A stretch of 12,503 nucleotides of DNA from Methylococcaceae bacterium (GCA_005792805.1 SXQV01000223.1:1-12503), one strand, 5' to 3'. Numbered from the stretch's first letter, positions 1 through 6,891 are shown. Notes: generated by a model not told the origin, from the sequence alone. Numbers and translations: made by a program.

Positions 1-538
1 CCAGCGCCAGTTCGGCATCCTGTCGCTCTACGTGACACACGACCAGGAAGAGGCGCTGGAAGTTGCAGATCGCGTGGTGGTTCTAAACGAAGGTCAGGTT
101 GAGCAGGTTGGCACCCCAGAGGAAGTCTACGACCATCCGGCTTCGCCCTTTGTGTTCGAGTTTTTGGGCGACGTGAACCTGTTTCATGGGCGGGTGCATG
201 ACGGACACGCCAATATCGGCGATGCTCAGATACTGCTGCCAGAAGGAACGGATAACCAGGGGGCTGCCGTTTTTTATGCAAGGCCCCATGAGATCGAGAT
301 TTTGCGGGAAAGTCCGGCTGCCTCGGCGATTGCCGCGAAGGTGTATGACATTCGGCCCCTCGGGGCGACGGTCTGGGTGGAGCTGGCCCGTCAAAACGGG
401 CAGGGGATCATCGAGGTTCAACTCAGTCGCGATCGGCTAAATACGCTTGAAATAAAGCGGGGAGAAGCGGTCTATCTACACCCGAAACGTCTGAAGGTTT
501 TCGATGAGGCCATCAGTAAAGGAGTTGGCGCCAATTGA
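1..538 (+). CDS. cysA: Sulfate/thiosulfate ABC transporter ATP-binding protein CysA, C-terminal part (5' end outside window)
   Basis: The reading frame is open from base 2, so this is the last 178 residues of a longer protein; E. coli CysA is about 365 residues. The first visible segment is the end of the ABC ATPase domain, with the H-loop VTHDQEEALEVADRV (the His that senses the ATP gamma-phosphate) and a following stretch, LNEGQVEQVGTPEEVYDHPA, typical of importer ATPases. Walker A, the signature motif and Walker B lie outside the window. From about base 170 a TOBE-like regulatory domain follows, containing the CysA-type YARPHEIEI stretch. Known role: the cytoplasmic ATPase pair that powers sulfate and thiosulfate import through CysT/CysW. 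The GTG at 32 is internal, not the start. CysA is preferred over MalK, UgpC or PotA because of the EFLGDVN linker and this short TOBE tail. Nothing clearly follows it in the same operon. Confidence 0.9.
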   Translation, partial: QRQFGILSLYVTHDQEEALEVADRVVVLNEGQVEQVGTPEEVYDHPASPFVFEFLGDVNLFHGRVHDGHANIGDAQILLPEGTDNQGAAVFYARPHEIEILRESPAASAIAAKVYDIRPLGATVWVELARQNGQGIIEVQLSRDRLNTLEIKRGEAVYLHPKRLKVFDEAISKGVGAN

Positions 539-804
539 ATTGCTTGTAATCCCACCCCACCGCCCTGAGTTGCGCCTCGTAAATGTCCTTTGATAGGCGT
601 TTCACTTGTGATGTAAATTTTTGTGCTCTGGATGGTTTGCGCTATGCTGGTGGATAAGCCTTGTCTGATAATGGCTATCCTTTAAGCGGCTCGCATCGCT
701 GGCTCGATACTTCGTACGGGTGTTGTTGATCGGGTTTACCCGGTTAAGGGCCGATAGCCGCAAGGCGGACCATCAAAACAACTACAAAAGTAACGGAGGT
801 CTTC
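539..804. other. 266-base intergenic gap between cysA and the multicopper oxidase gene
   Basis: I see no credible gene here. The region must hold the end of the cysA transcript and the promoter and leader of the oxidase gene. A weak inverted repeat (CGCCT 573-577 with AGGCG 595-599, 17-base loop) is too poor to call a terminator. GATAAT at 667-672 resembles a -10 box, but no good -35 box lies at the right distance. I found no CueR-type (ACCTTCC...GGAAGGT) or CusR/CopR-type (TGACA..TGTCA) operator. The most noticeable structure is the long-range inverted repeat at 673-759, listed separately. A clear ribosome binding site, CGGAGG at 794-799, serves the ATG at 805. Confidence 0.6.
673..759 (+). 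promoter_or_regulatory. Candidate structured 5' leader of the multicopper oxidase mRNA
   Basis: GGCTATC (673-679) is perfectly complementary to GATAGCC (753-759). Inside this, CTTTAA (680-685) can pair with TTAAGG (744-749) with one G-U pair, and CGG (687-689) with CCG (740-742). That gives about 16 base pairs closing a loop of roughly 50 bases, and it ends 45 bases before the start codon. A competing small palindrome, CGGGT-TT-ACCCG (731-742), overlaps the 3' arm, so two alternative folds are possible. It matches no riboswitch class I know. This could be a regulatory leader or chance pairing in a long gap. Confidence 0.3.
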
Positions 805-2667
805 ATGAGCACTCAATTTCTCCACTCCCGGCGTCGTTTCATGCGCATGACCGGCTGGGGGCTGCTGGCCGCCAGCGCCGCGCCTTCATGGTTGCGGGCC
901 ATGGAAATGGGCAGTGGTGCAAACCGCGCCAACCTAAACTTCAAGCCGGATGTTGAGCTGGATCTGCTGGCCCAGGTGGACAGTGTGTCCATCCTTTCCG
1001 GCCAGCCCACCAGGGTCTACCGCTATACGGCGAAATTGCTCAGCGGTCCGGAGAGCGTGCTGGCGGAAATTCCCGGTAGCTATCTGGGGCCCATCATCCG
1101 ATTGCAAAAAGGGCAGAAGGTCCGGATCAATTTTCACAACAGGCTTCCAGAACCGAGCGTCACCCACTGGCATGGTCTGCACGTGCCATCCGCTATGGAC
1201 GGCCATCCCGACCATGTCATCGGTAATGGGCAGACGCGGGTCTATGAATTCGAGGTGCTGAACCGCGCTGGACTCAATATCTATCATCCGCATCCGCATG
1301 AAACGACGGCCAGCCAGGTGTATTACGGCTTAGCCGGCGGCATTATCGTCAATGACGAGGAGGAGGCCAGGCTCGGACTGCCTGGAGGCGAATACGAAAT
1401 CCCGGTGGTTATTCAGGACCGCCGTTTCGACGACAAGAACCAATTTGTTTATGGCGCCACCATGCATGACCGGATGGTCGGGTTTTATGGCGATAAGATT
1501 CTCGTCAATGGCCGTCCCAGCGCCGAATTTGAAGTCGCCAGCCGTGCCTATCGGCTGCGTGTATTGAATGGTTCCACGGCCCGTATCTACAAGCTGGGTT
1601 GGAGCGATGGTTCCCGGGTGACAGTGATCGGCGTCGATGGCGGTCTTCTCGAAGTTCCGGAAAATCGACCATACGTGATGATTGCGCCGGGTGAACGCTT
1701 GGATATTTGGGCGGATTTCAGCGGACGCAGCAAGGGGACCGAAGTGACTCTGCGGAGTCTGCCGTTCAAGGGTGTCCTGCCGAAGATGGCCGAACAGATG
1801 ATGCAACACGGTGGTGGCATGGGCGGAGGGGGTCATGGCATGGGAGTGGGCATGATGGCGGGTATGAGCCTGCCGGTGGGCAGCGATTTCCCCATCTTAA
1901 AAGTGCATATTGCCCGTGAGGTTAGCGACAGTCCGGATTTGCCTGCTCATTTGTCGACTATCCGCCGCTATCGTCTCAATGACGTGGCCAACAAGGACAA
2001 GCCGATTCCCATTGGGATTTCTGAGGATCCGATGTCCATGCTGTTGAACGGACGGTCTTACAAGAGCGGCGACTTTCTGCCCTTTGAGCGGGTGCCCGTC
2101 AATACTGTGCAACTGCTGGAGATTTTCCACGCCCATGGTGGTGGAGGGGGGCATGGTGGTGCAGCAGCCGGGGCCGAGTCAGGTGGTGGTCACGGATCGG
2201 AACCGGCCGGAAAACCCGCTGCGTCTCCTGGCTCATCTGAACATGCCATGGGCGGTGGTCCGGGCATGATGATGCGCGGCGGAATGGGCGGTATGGGTCA
2301 TGGCATGATGGGCGGGGGCGGCATGGGGGGCATGAATCACGGCCAGGAGGGTGGCGGTCAAGGCATGGGAATGGGCGGTGGCATGGGAGGAATGGGTATG
2401 ATGTTTTCCATGGCGCACCCGATTCATCTGCATGGCCAGCAGTTTCAGGTGCTCAGCCGCACTATCGGTGCCGGCGAGGCCGAGGATTACGCTACCGTCA
2501 AGGATGGCTTGATGAGTTCGGGCTGGAAAGACACAGTGCTGGTCATGCCTGGCGAGAAAGTTCGCATCATCAAGCCTTTCGAGGACTTCAGGGGTCCCTT
2601 TATGTACCACTGCCATAACCTTGAGCATGAGGATATGGGCATGATGCGAGAGTTTTTGGTCGAGTAA
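805..2667 (+). CDS. Tat-exported multicopper oxidase, CueO-like, with Gly/Met/His-rich inserts
   Basis: A 620-residue protein starting at ATG 805 behind CGGAGG (794-799). Residues 8-14 (SRRRFMR) form a twin-arginine signal, with likely cleavage near Ala32, so it folds with copper before export to the periplasm. All four copper-binding clusters are present: HWHG (H121, H123), HPHPH (H161, H163), HPIHLHG (H538, H541, H543) and HCHNLEHEDMGMM (H602, C603, H604, H608, M613). Their spacing equals that of CueO, with type 1 ligands H538, C603, H608 and M613. Family knowledge: three-cupredoxin enzymes that oxidise Cu(I), phenols or metals while reducing oxygen to water. Residues about 329-354 and 442-536 are Gly/Met/His-rich; the second insert sits immediately before HPIHLHG. 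Met-rich inserts in CueO bind substrate Cu(I), so cuprous oxidase activity and copper tolerance are the best inference. No copB, cueR or copper ATPase gene is adjacent. PcoA/CopA is the alternative name. Confidence 0.9.
   Translation: MSTQFLHSRRRFMRMTGWGLLAASAAPSWLRAMEMGSGANRANLNFKPDVELDLLAQVDSVSILSGQPTRVYRYTAKLLSGPESVLAEIPGSYLGPIIRLQKGQKVRINFHNRLPEPSVTHWHGLHVPSAMDGHPDHVIGNGQTRVYEFEVLNRAGLNIYHPHPHETTASQVYYGLAGGIIVNDEEEARLGLPGGEYEIPVVIQDRRFDDKNQFVYGATMHDRMVGFYGDKILVNGRPSAEFEVASRAYRLRVLNGSTARIYKLGWSDGSRVTVIGVDGGLLEVPENRPYVMIAPGERLDIWADFSGRSKGTEVTLRSLPFKGVLPKMAEQMMQHGGGMGGGGHGMGVGMMAGMSLPVGSDFPILKVHIAREVSDSPDLPAHLSTIRRYRLNDVANKDKPIPIGISEDPMSMLLNGRSYKSGDFLPFERVPVNTVQLLEIFHAHGGGGGHGGAAAGAESGGGHGSEPAGKPAASPGSSEHAMGGGPGMMMRGGMGGMGHGMMGGGGMGGMNHGQEGGGQGMGMGGGMGGMGMMFSMAHPIHLHGQQFQVLSRTIGAGEAEDYATVKDGLMSSGWKDTVLVMPGEKVRIIKPFEDFRGPFMYHCHNLEHEDMGMMREFLVE
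1789..1866 (+). repeat. Low-complexity Gly/Met/His-coding tract 1 in the multicopper oxidase gene
   Basis: The bases repeat GGN and ATG triplets in frame and encode a Met/Gly/His run (residues about 329-354, with stretches such as MMQHGGGMGGGGHGMG). It lies in the linker after the second cupredoxin domain. Such tracts supply thioether and imidazole ligands for Cu(I). The repeat units are imperfect, so this is compositional rather than a true tandem array. Confidence 0.6.
2128..2412 (+). repeat. Low-complexity Gly/Met/His-coding tract 2 in the multicopper oxidase gene
   Basis: About 95 codons (residues 442-536) of imperfect GGN/ATG/CAT triplets. The first third is Gly/His/Ala-rich, the middle is Ser/Pro/Ala-rich and the last half is Met/Gly-rich with about 17 Met. 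The tract separates the strand TVQLLEIFHAH from the copper motif HPIHLHG, so it probably forms a loop over the type 1 copper site. Triplet slippage is likely to make its length variable between strains. Confidence 0.65.
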
Positions 2668-2684
2668 TCCTCTTTGCCCTACGG

Positions 2685-2714
2685 AAAAAGCGCGGGACGT
2701 CCCGCGCTTTTTTT
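2685..2714. terminator. Bidirectional intrinsic terminator between the oxidase gene and gpsA
   Basis: GCGCGGGACGTCCCGCGC (2690-2707) is a perfect 18-base palindrome, preceded by five A (2685-2689) and followed by seven T (2708-2714). The stem-plus-T-tract structure therefore works on both strands. It lies 17 bases after the oxidase stop and 28 bases beyond the gpsA stop, so it can end both converging transcripts. Confidence 0.93.
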
Positions 2715-2742
2715 GATTTGGCCAAAGTGTAAAAGCGTTGCT

Positions 2743-3747
2743 TCAGACATGACTGTTTTCTGGTTTTGGGTCGCGCAGAAGGAGGTTGGTGACCGCTTCC
2801 GCAGGCGGGAGATTCTCGTAAAGAATACGGTAGGTTTGTTCGGTAATGGGCATGTCAATGCCATGCCGTTGCGCCAGGGCGTGAACGATTTTGGCGGTGG
2901 GGATGCCCTCGATTTCCTGGCCGATTTCGGTGGCCACTGTCTGACGGTCACGTCCTTGCCCAAGGCCCACGCCAAAACGGCGGTTACGGGACTGGTTGTC
3001 CGTGCAGGTAAGGATCAGATCGCCAACGCCGGAGAGCCCCATCAGGGTGTCAGGCTTGCCACCCAGTGTGGTGCCCAGTCTGATCATTTCGGCTAGACCC
3101 CGCGTAATCAGGGCTGCGCGTGCGTTGGCACCATAACCCAGACCGTCAGCGACGCCGGCCGCAATCGCCAGCACATTTTTGATGGCGCCACCCAGTTCTA
3201 CCCCGATGATGTCGTGGCTGGAGTAGGCTCTAAAGCGGTCATTGTGCAGTAATCCAACCAATTCACTAGCGAAGTCTGCGGTTTTCGAGGCCACTGTAAT
3301 CGCCGTTGGTTGGCCGGCAGCGACTTCTCCGGCAAACGTAGGGCCTGAGAGAACGGCGGCAGGCAGGTTGTTGCCAACAACGTGGCCTACTACGCGATGC
3401 AGGGGTTCCCCTGTTTGCAATTCTAGCCCCTTGGTTGCCCAGGCGATGCGGCAGCCGGGCGTGCAATACGGTTTTAGTGCTTCCAGCTGGCGACGAAACG
3501 CATGGCTGGGGACAGCGATCAGCCAAAGCGGTGAAAAGTGAGCGGCGGCATCAAGGTTTCCCGTCATCGCCAGGCGATCTGGAAAAGCAATGCCTGGCAA
3601 ATAACGCTGATTGGCGCGCTCGTGCGTCAGGGCGGTCATGTGATCCACACGATGACCCCACAGCATGACCTGATGCTGGTTGCGGGCCAGCAGGATAGCA
3701 AGTGCGGTGCCCCAAGAGCCGGCACCGAATACGGTTATGTTTGCCAT
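2743..3747 (-). CDS. gpsA: Glycerol-3-phosphate dehydrogenase [NAD(P)+]
   Basis: A 334-residue cytoplasmic enzyme, the usual family length, starting at ATG 3747. It reduces dihydroxyacetone phosphate to sn-glycerol 3-phosphate, the backbone precursor of phospholipids. The N-terminal Rossmann fold shows the dinucleotide loop GAGSWG (residues 8-13). Other family motifs are AVLSGPTFA (131-139), GVELGGAIKN (182-191, with catalytic Lys190) and GLSGVGDLILTC (237-248) followed by the RNRRFG substrate-binding stretch. It is the last gene of a minus-strand set, 81 bases after secB, as in many gammaproteobacteria. A palindromic terminator follows at 2685-2714. No damage is visible. Confidence 0.97.
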   Translation of the reverse strand: MANITVFGAGSWGTALAILLARNQHQVMLWGHRVDHMTALTHERANQRYLPGIAFPDRLAMTGNLDAAAHFSPLWLIAVPSHAFRRQLEALKPYCTPGCRIAWATKGLELQTGEPLHRVVGHVVGNNLPAAVLSGPTFAGEVAAGQPTAITVASKTADFASELVGLLHNDRFRAYSSHDIIGVELGGAIKNVLAIAAGVADGLGYGANARAALITRGLAEMIRLGTTLGGKPDTLMGLSGVGDLILTCTDNQSRNRRFGVGLGQGRDRQTVATEIGQEIEGIPTAKIVHALAQRHGIDMPITEQTYRILYENLPPAEAVTNLLLRDPKPENSHV

Positions 3748-3828
3748 CCCTGCTGGGTTTGTCTGCCGTGATTTGCCGGAAATCTAGCACTTACGCGCCG
3801 TACCCGTCTCATTGTTGGGTGAACCCGT

Positions 3829-4302
3829 TCAGTGACTGGTTACAGACTCGGGAGCTTGTTGCATTTGCTGGATATGCTGGGAATAGAGCGCGTCGAAATT
3901 GACAGGGGCTAACAGCATGGGAGGAAAGCCGCCTTTGCTCACCAAGTCGGAGATCACTTCGCGGGCATAAGGGAAGAGCAGGTTGGGGCAATAACTGCCG
4001 AGCAGGTGTCCCATTTCCTCATTCTGAAAACCGCTGGCACTGAAGATGCCGGATTGGGTGATTTCAATTAGATAGGCGGTTTTCTGCTCAAGCTTTACCG
4101 TGACGGTCACGGACAGGCCAACCTGGTAAACGCCTTCCTGAATCTGCTCGGCGCTACTTGACAGGTTGAATTCGACTTTTGGATTTTCCCAGGCCAGGGT
4201 GAAAATTTCTGGCGAATTGGGGGTTTCAAATGAGACATCCTTGACGTAGATTTTCTGGATGTTGAAAAGTCTTTCTGCTGTGTTGGTGTTTTCTTCTGCC
4301 AT
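3829..4302 (-). CDS. secB: Protein-export chaperone SecB
   Basis: A 157-residue protein starting at ATG 4302, close to the 155 residues of E. coli SecB. SecB is a cytoplasmic tetramer that keeps secretory precursors unfolded and hands them to SecA. Recognisable family segments are the N-terminal IQKIYVKDVSFETPNSP strand, GIFSASG near residue 85, the conserved LLGSYCPNLLFPYARE stretch around residues 100-115 and APVNFDALY near the C-terminus. It lies 54 bases after the rhodanese gene and 81 bases before gpsA. In E. coli grxC lies between the rhodanese gene and secB; no glutaredoxin frame is present here. Confidence 0.97.
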   Translation of the reverse strand: MAEENTNTAERLFNIQKIYVKDVSFETPNSPEIFTLAWENPKVEFNLSSSAEQIQEGVYQVGLSVTVTVKLEQKTAYLIEITQSGIFSASGFQNEEMGHLLGSYCPNLLFPYAREVISDLVSKGGFPPMLLAPVNFDALYSQHIQQMQQAPESVTSH

Positions 4303-4356
4303 GGATCTTAGTTGTTTAGGTGGAGTTGAGAGCTGTCTTGTCTTGCCAATGACGTG

Positions 4357-4800
4357 TTACTTGCGCTTTTTGGTGATCGGCAGGTTTTGATCCTTCCAGC
4401 CGAAAATCCCGCCCTTGAGTTCATGAACCTGAGAAAACCCTAGTGCAGTCAGCTTTTTGCTGGCAGCCGAGGAACGGGTGCCTGACTGGCAATTCACGAT
4501 GACGGGCGTTGCCTTGTGCGCTTCAAGTTCAGCCGCACGTTCGTCCAGTTTGGCCAGCGGAATGTTGCGGGCGCCTTCAATATGGCCTTCGGCGAATTCG
4601 TTGGGTTCCCGCACATCGACGACTATGGTGTTCTCATCATTCATCAGAACCACGGCTTCGGTAGCCGAAACCGTTTTGTGCTTACGGAAAGCGGCGTCAA
4701 TTAGATCCTGGATAAGCAGGATGAGTATGATGAATAGGCCGCTGGCCATCAGCCAGTGATTGCCAATGAATTCCAGTAGGCGATCAGGTGTTACGTTCAT
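4357..4800 (-). CDS. yibN: Membrane-anchored rhodanese-domain protein (YibN family)
   Basis: A 147-residue protein starting at ATG 4800. One N-terminal transmembrane helix (about residues 16-31, LMASGLFIILILLI) is followed by a single rhodanese domain (about 43-140) with VDVREPNEFAEGHIEGARNIP and the active-site loop CQSGTRS. Cys104 would carry the persulfide during sulfur transfer. Charge distribution suggests the domain faces the cytoplasm. YibN-type proteins occur next to secB and gpsA in gammaproteobacteria, and their physiological sulfur acceptor is not firmly known. Here the gene begins only 8 bases after the ArsR-type regulator gene, so the two are almost certainly co-transcribed. That pairing recalls ygaV-ygaP (persulfide-responsive regulator plus membrane rhodanese), although YgaP carries its membrane helices at the other end. 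Confidence 0.93.
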   Translation of the reverse strand: MNVTPDRLLEFIGNHWLMASGLFIILILLIQDLIDAAFRKHKTVSATEAVVLMNDENTIVVDVREPNEFAEGHIEGARNIPLAKLDERAAELEAHKATPVIVNCQSGTRSSAASKKLTALGFSQVHELKGGIFGWKDQNLPITKKRK

Positions 4801-4808
4801 TTTGGGTC

Positions 4809-5138
4809 TTAGTGGGGAGTGCTGGTTGAGTTGGAGTCTTGACAGAAAACCTCACGCATCAGCGTGATGAGCTTGAGGGTACGTTTGTCGTCGACATAAT
4901 AGTACACGCGGTTTGCTTCCTTACGGCAGCCGAGGATGCCCTTTTCCCGCAAAATTGCCAGGTGTTGCGAGATGTTGCTTTGTGTCGTGCCACAGGCATC
5001 GACGATCTCCTGGACACTGGCATTGCCATCGCCAAGCAAGCAGAGGATTTTGAGGCGCAACGGGTGAGCCATGGCCTTGATACAGCGTGCAGCTTGGGAA
5101 ATGTCTTCGTCCCGGTTGATGAGGGTTGCATGCTTCAT
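4809..5138 (-). CDS. ArsR-family transcriptional regulator, probable persulfide/sulfide sensor (SqrR/BigR/YgaV type)
   Basis: A 109-residue winged-helix repressor starting at ATG 5138; an upstream TTG at 5165 would add nine residues that do not look conserved. Segments in order are an N-terminal helix, KAMAHPLRLKILCLLGDG, the recognition helix region VQEIVDACGTTQSNISQHLA (42-61), and the wing LGCRKEANRVYYYV (69-82). The arsenic/antimony motif ELCVCDL of classic ArsR is missing. Cys33 and Cys99 are 66 residues apart in the second and last helices; from memory this equals Cys41/Cys107 of SqrR and Cys42/Cys108 of BigR, and the ending REVFC resembles the KNVYCP end of YgaV. Those proteins release DNA when the two Cys form a tetrasulfide bridge. 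Additional cysteines are Cys19, Cys49 and Cys71. It heads the rhodanese-secB-gpsA operon and probably regulates it. Confidence 0.88.
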   Translation of the reverse strand: MKHATLINRDEDISQAARCIKAMAHPLRLKILCLLGDGNASVQEIVDACGTTQSNISQHLAILREKGILGCRKEANRVYYYVDDKRTLKLITLMREVFCQDSNSTSTPH

Positions 5139-5187
5139 ACTATGTTGTGTCCCTGTATATCCCAAATTCGCATGGCCCTATGGAGAG

Positions 5188-5204
5188 CGTCGTAATGCAC
5201 GACG
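5188..5204. promoter_or_regulatory. Candidate operator (inverted repeat CGTCGT-N5-ACGACG)
   Basis: CGTCGT (5188-5193) and ACGACG (5199-5204) are perfect inverted repeats around AATGC. The site lies about 50 bases upstream of the regulator start codon and between the two divergent genes, where an autoregulatory ArsR-family operator is expected. A chance palindrome cannot be excluded, and it is not AT-rich like the BigR box. Confidence 0.35.
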
Positions 5205-5305
5205 GGCGAAGCAAAAACAGCTAAAATCGCTGCCTTGATGACGCGACAGATCACATCGTCGTTTCCTTGTTTTGCCCATAGCTTTGGTTCAAATTGAACT
5301 CAGCC

Positions 5306-5310
5306 GGAGA
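5306..5310 (+). promoter_or_regulatory. Ribosome binding site fixing the gpmI start at TTG 5318
   Basis: GGAGA is separated by seven bases (TTATACG) from TTG 5318. The alternative in-frame TTG at 5294 has no purine-rich sequence upstream (GGTTCAAA), so this site decides the start. Confidence 0.75.
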
Positions 5311-5317
5311 TTATACG

Positions 5318-6862
5318 TTGAACTCGCATCGCCCTAAACCCGTTGTTCTAATCATTCTTGATGGTTTCGGTTACAACGAATCCTCTCAATACAACGCCAT
5401 TGCGGCGGCCAATACACCAACCTGGTCAGGACTGTGGCAGTCTTGCCCGCATACCGTGCTGCACTGTGCTGGGGAAACCGTGGGGTTGCCGGACGACCAG
5501 ATGGGTAATTCGGAAGTTGGCCATCTGCACCTGGGGGCAGGGCGCTTGATCAATCAGGATTTTACTGCGGTCAACAAGGCCATCCGCGACGGATCATTTT
5601 TTTCCAATTCAGCCCTGACGGCAGCGGTAGAGCAGGCGAAGTCTGCCGGTAAGGCGCTGCATCTCTTTGGGTTGCTTTCCCCCGGAGGTGTACATAGCCA
5701 TGATCGCCAGATTCAGGCGATGGCCGAATTGGCCGTTCGCAATGGCCTGGAAAAGATCTATATGCATGCCTTCCTGGATGGTCGCGATACGCCGCCACAA
5801 AGCGCGGGTGCATCAATCCAGGCGCTTGAAGCCAAATTTGCCGAATTGGGTGCGGGGCGTATTGCTTCTATGGCGGGCCGCTTCTTTGCGATGGATCGTG
5901 ATAATCGTTGGGATCGGGTCGAGAAGGCTTACCGGCTGATCGTCGAAGGCCAGGGTGAATTCACCGCGATCTCGGCCATGGCGGGTCTTGAGCAGGCTTA
6001 CGCCAGGGGTGAGACCGACGAGTTTGTTCAAACCACGCTGGTTGTGCCGGAGGGGCAGCAAGAAGTGCATCTGGAGGATGGCGATGTTGTGGTTTTCATG
6101 AATTTCCGCGCTGATCGCGCCCGTGAAATTACCAAGGCTATCAATGATGCGGACTTCACCGGATTCCACCGTAATGTGGTGCGCAAATTGGCCGCTTACG
6201 TGACGCTGACCGAATATCATCAGGACTTTAATTATCCGATCGCCTTTCCACCGGCAAGCATTACTCATACCTTGGGCCAGGTGCTCTCCGAAAAGGGGTT
6301 GACGCAGCTGCGTCTGGCGGAGACCGAGAAATACGCACATGTCACCTTTTTCTTCAATGGGGGCAGGGAAGATCCGTTTGAGGGTGAGTCGCGCATCCTG
6401 ATACCTTCACCCAATGTGAAAACTTATGATCTACAGCCGGAAATGAGCGCGAAGGAGGTTACCGACGAGATGGTCAAAGCCATTGAGGGAGGTGAGTTTG
6501 ACGTGATCATCTGCAATTATGCGAATGGTGACATGGTCGGGCATACCGGCATCATGGACGCCGCCGTGAAGGCAGTCGAAACCCTGGATGCCTCGTTGCA
6601 GCGTGTCGTGACGGCCTTGGATAAGGTCGGTGGCGAGTTGCTGATTACGGCCGACCATGGCAATGTTGAGCAAATGGTCGATCCCGATACAGGCGTGGCG
6701 CTGACACAGCACACGACTTTCCCGGTGCCTCTGGTCTACAGAGGACACCATGGAAAAAAACTGCTTGAGGGTGGCAATCTGGCGGATATCGCGCCGACCA
6801 TGCTGGAGATGTTGGGTATTGAGAAACCGGCTGCAATGACAGGCAGATCATTACTCAACTGA
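5318..6862 (+). CDS. gpmI: 2,3-bisphosphoglycerate-independent phosphoglycerate mutase
   Basis: A manganese-dependent cytoplasmic glycolytic/gluconeogenic enzyme interconverting 3- and 2-phosphoglycerate. The TTG at 5318 is chosen over TTG 5294 because GGAGA (5306-5310) sits seven bases before it and because the resulting 514 residues equal E. coli GpmM. Motifs in order: VVLIILDGFGYN with metal ligand Asp15; QMGNSEVGHLHLGAGR with the phosphorylated nucleophile Ser65; HSHDRQ and LDGRDTPP in the transferase domain; NGDMVGHTG with Asp405 and His409; TADHGNVEQM with Asp446 and His447; and TQHTTFPVPL with His465. All catalytic and metal residues are therefore present. It is the first gene of an operon with envC 29 bases downstream, as in Escherichia and Pseudomonas. 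Confidence 0.97.
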   Translation: MNSHRPKPVVLIILDGFGYNESSQYNAIAAANTPTWSGLWQSCPHTVLHCAGETVGLPDDQMGNSEVGHLHLGAGRLINQDFTAVNKAIRDGSFFSNSALTAAVEQAKSAGKALHLFGLLSPGGVHSHDRQIQAMAELAVRNGLEKIYMHAFLDGRDTPPQSAGASIQALEAKFAELGAGRIASMAGRFFAMDRDNRWDRVEKAYRLIVEGQGEFTAISAMAGLEQAYARGETDEFVQTTLVVPEGQQEVHLEDGDVVVFMNFRADRAREITKAINDADFTGFHRNVVRKLAAYVTLTEYHQDFNYPIAFPPASITHTLGQVLSEKGLTQLRLAETEKYAHVTFFFNGGREDPFEGESRILIPSPNVKTYDLQPEMSAKEVTDEMVKAIEGGEFDVIICNYANGDMVGHTGIMDAAVKAVETLDASLQRVVTALDKVGGELLITADHGNVEQMVDPDTGVALTQHTTFPVPLVYRGHHGKKLLEGGNLADIAPTMLEMLGIEKPAAMTGRSLLN

Positions 6863-6891
6863 GGTTCCAGCCAATCTTACCTTTCCTCTTT

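Larger units (their letters stand above)
5139..5317. promoter_or_regulatory. Divergent promoter region between the arsR-like gene and gpmI
   Basis: This 179-base gap must drive the minus-strand regulator operon and the plus-strand gpmI operon. I cannot assign convincing -35/-10 pairs; on the minus strand TATACA (5154-5159 region) resembles a -10 box 15-20 bases before the regulator start. A 6-5-6 inverted repeat at 5188-5204 is listed separately. GGAGA at 5306-5310 is the ribosome binding site of gpmI. Confidence 0.5.

Noticed and set aside
573..602. Possible terminator after cysA (CGCCT...AGGCG, then TTT)
   Set aside because: Only five pairs around a 17-base loop with a very short T run; too weak to call.
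757..766. GCC-GCAA-GGC hairpin with a GNRA loop before the oxidase gene
   Set aside because: Only three stem pairs, and it overlaps the 3' arm of the larger candidate stem; not enough to call alone.
539..804. CueR or CusR/CopR operator upstream of the multicopper oxidase
   Set aside because: I looked for the known copper-box dyads and saw none with acceptable symmetry.
2233..2628. A 131-codon minus-strand frame rich in His, Ala and Thr
   Set aside because: It is the reverse of the Gly/Met repeat tract of the oxidase (CAT and CCN triplets) and an artefact of low complexity.
2674..3096. A 140-codon plus-strand open frame
   Set aside because: It is antisense to gpsA, crosses the terminator palindrome and has no family features.
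5165..5165. TTG 5165 as start of the ArsR-type regulator
   Set aside because: It adds nine residues without family resemblance; ATG 5138 starts at the usual distance from the first helix.
5813..6340. A 175-codon minus-strand open frame
   Set aside because: It is antisense to conserved parts of gpmI.
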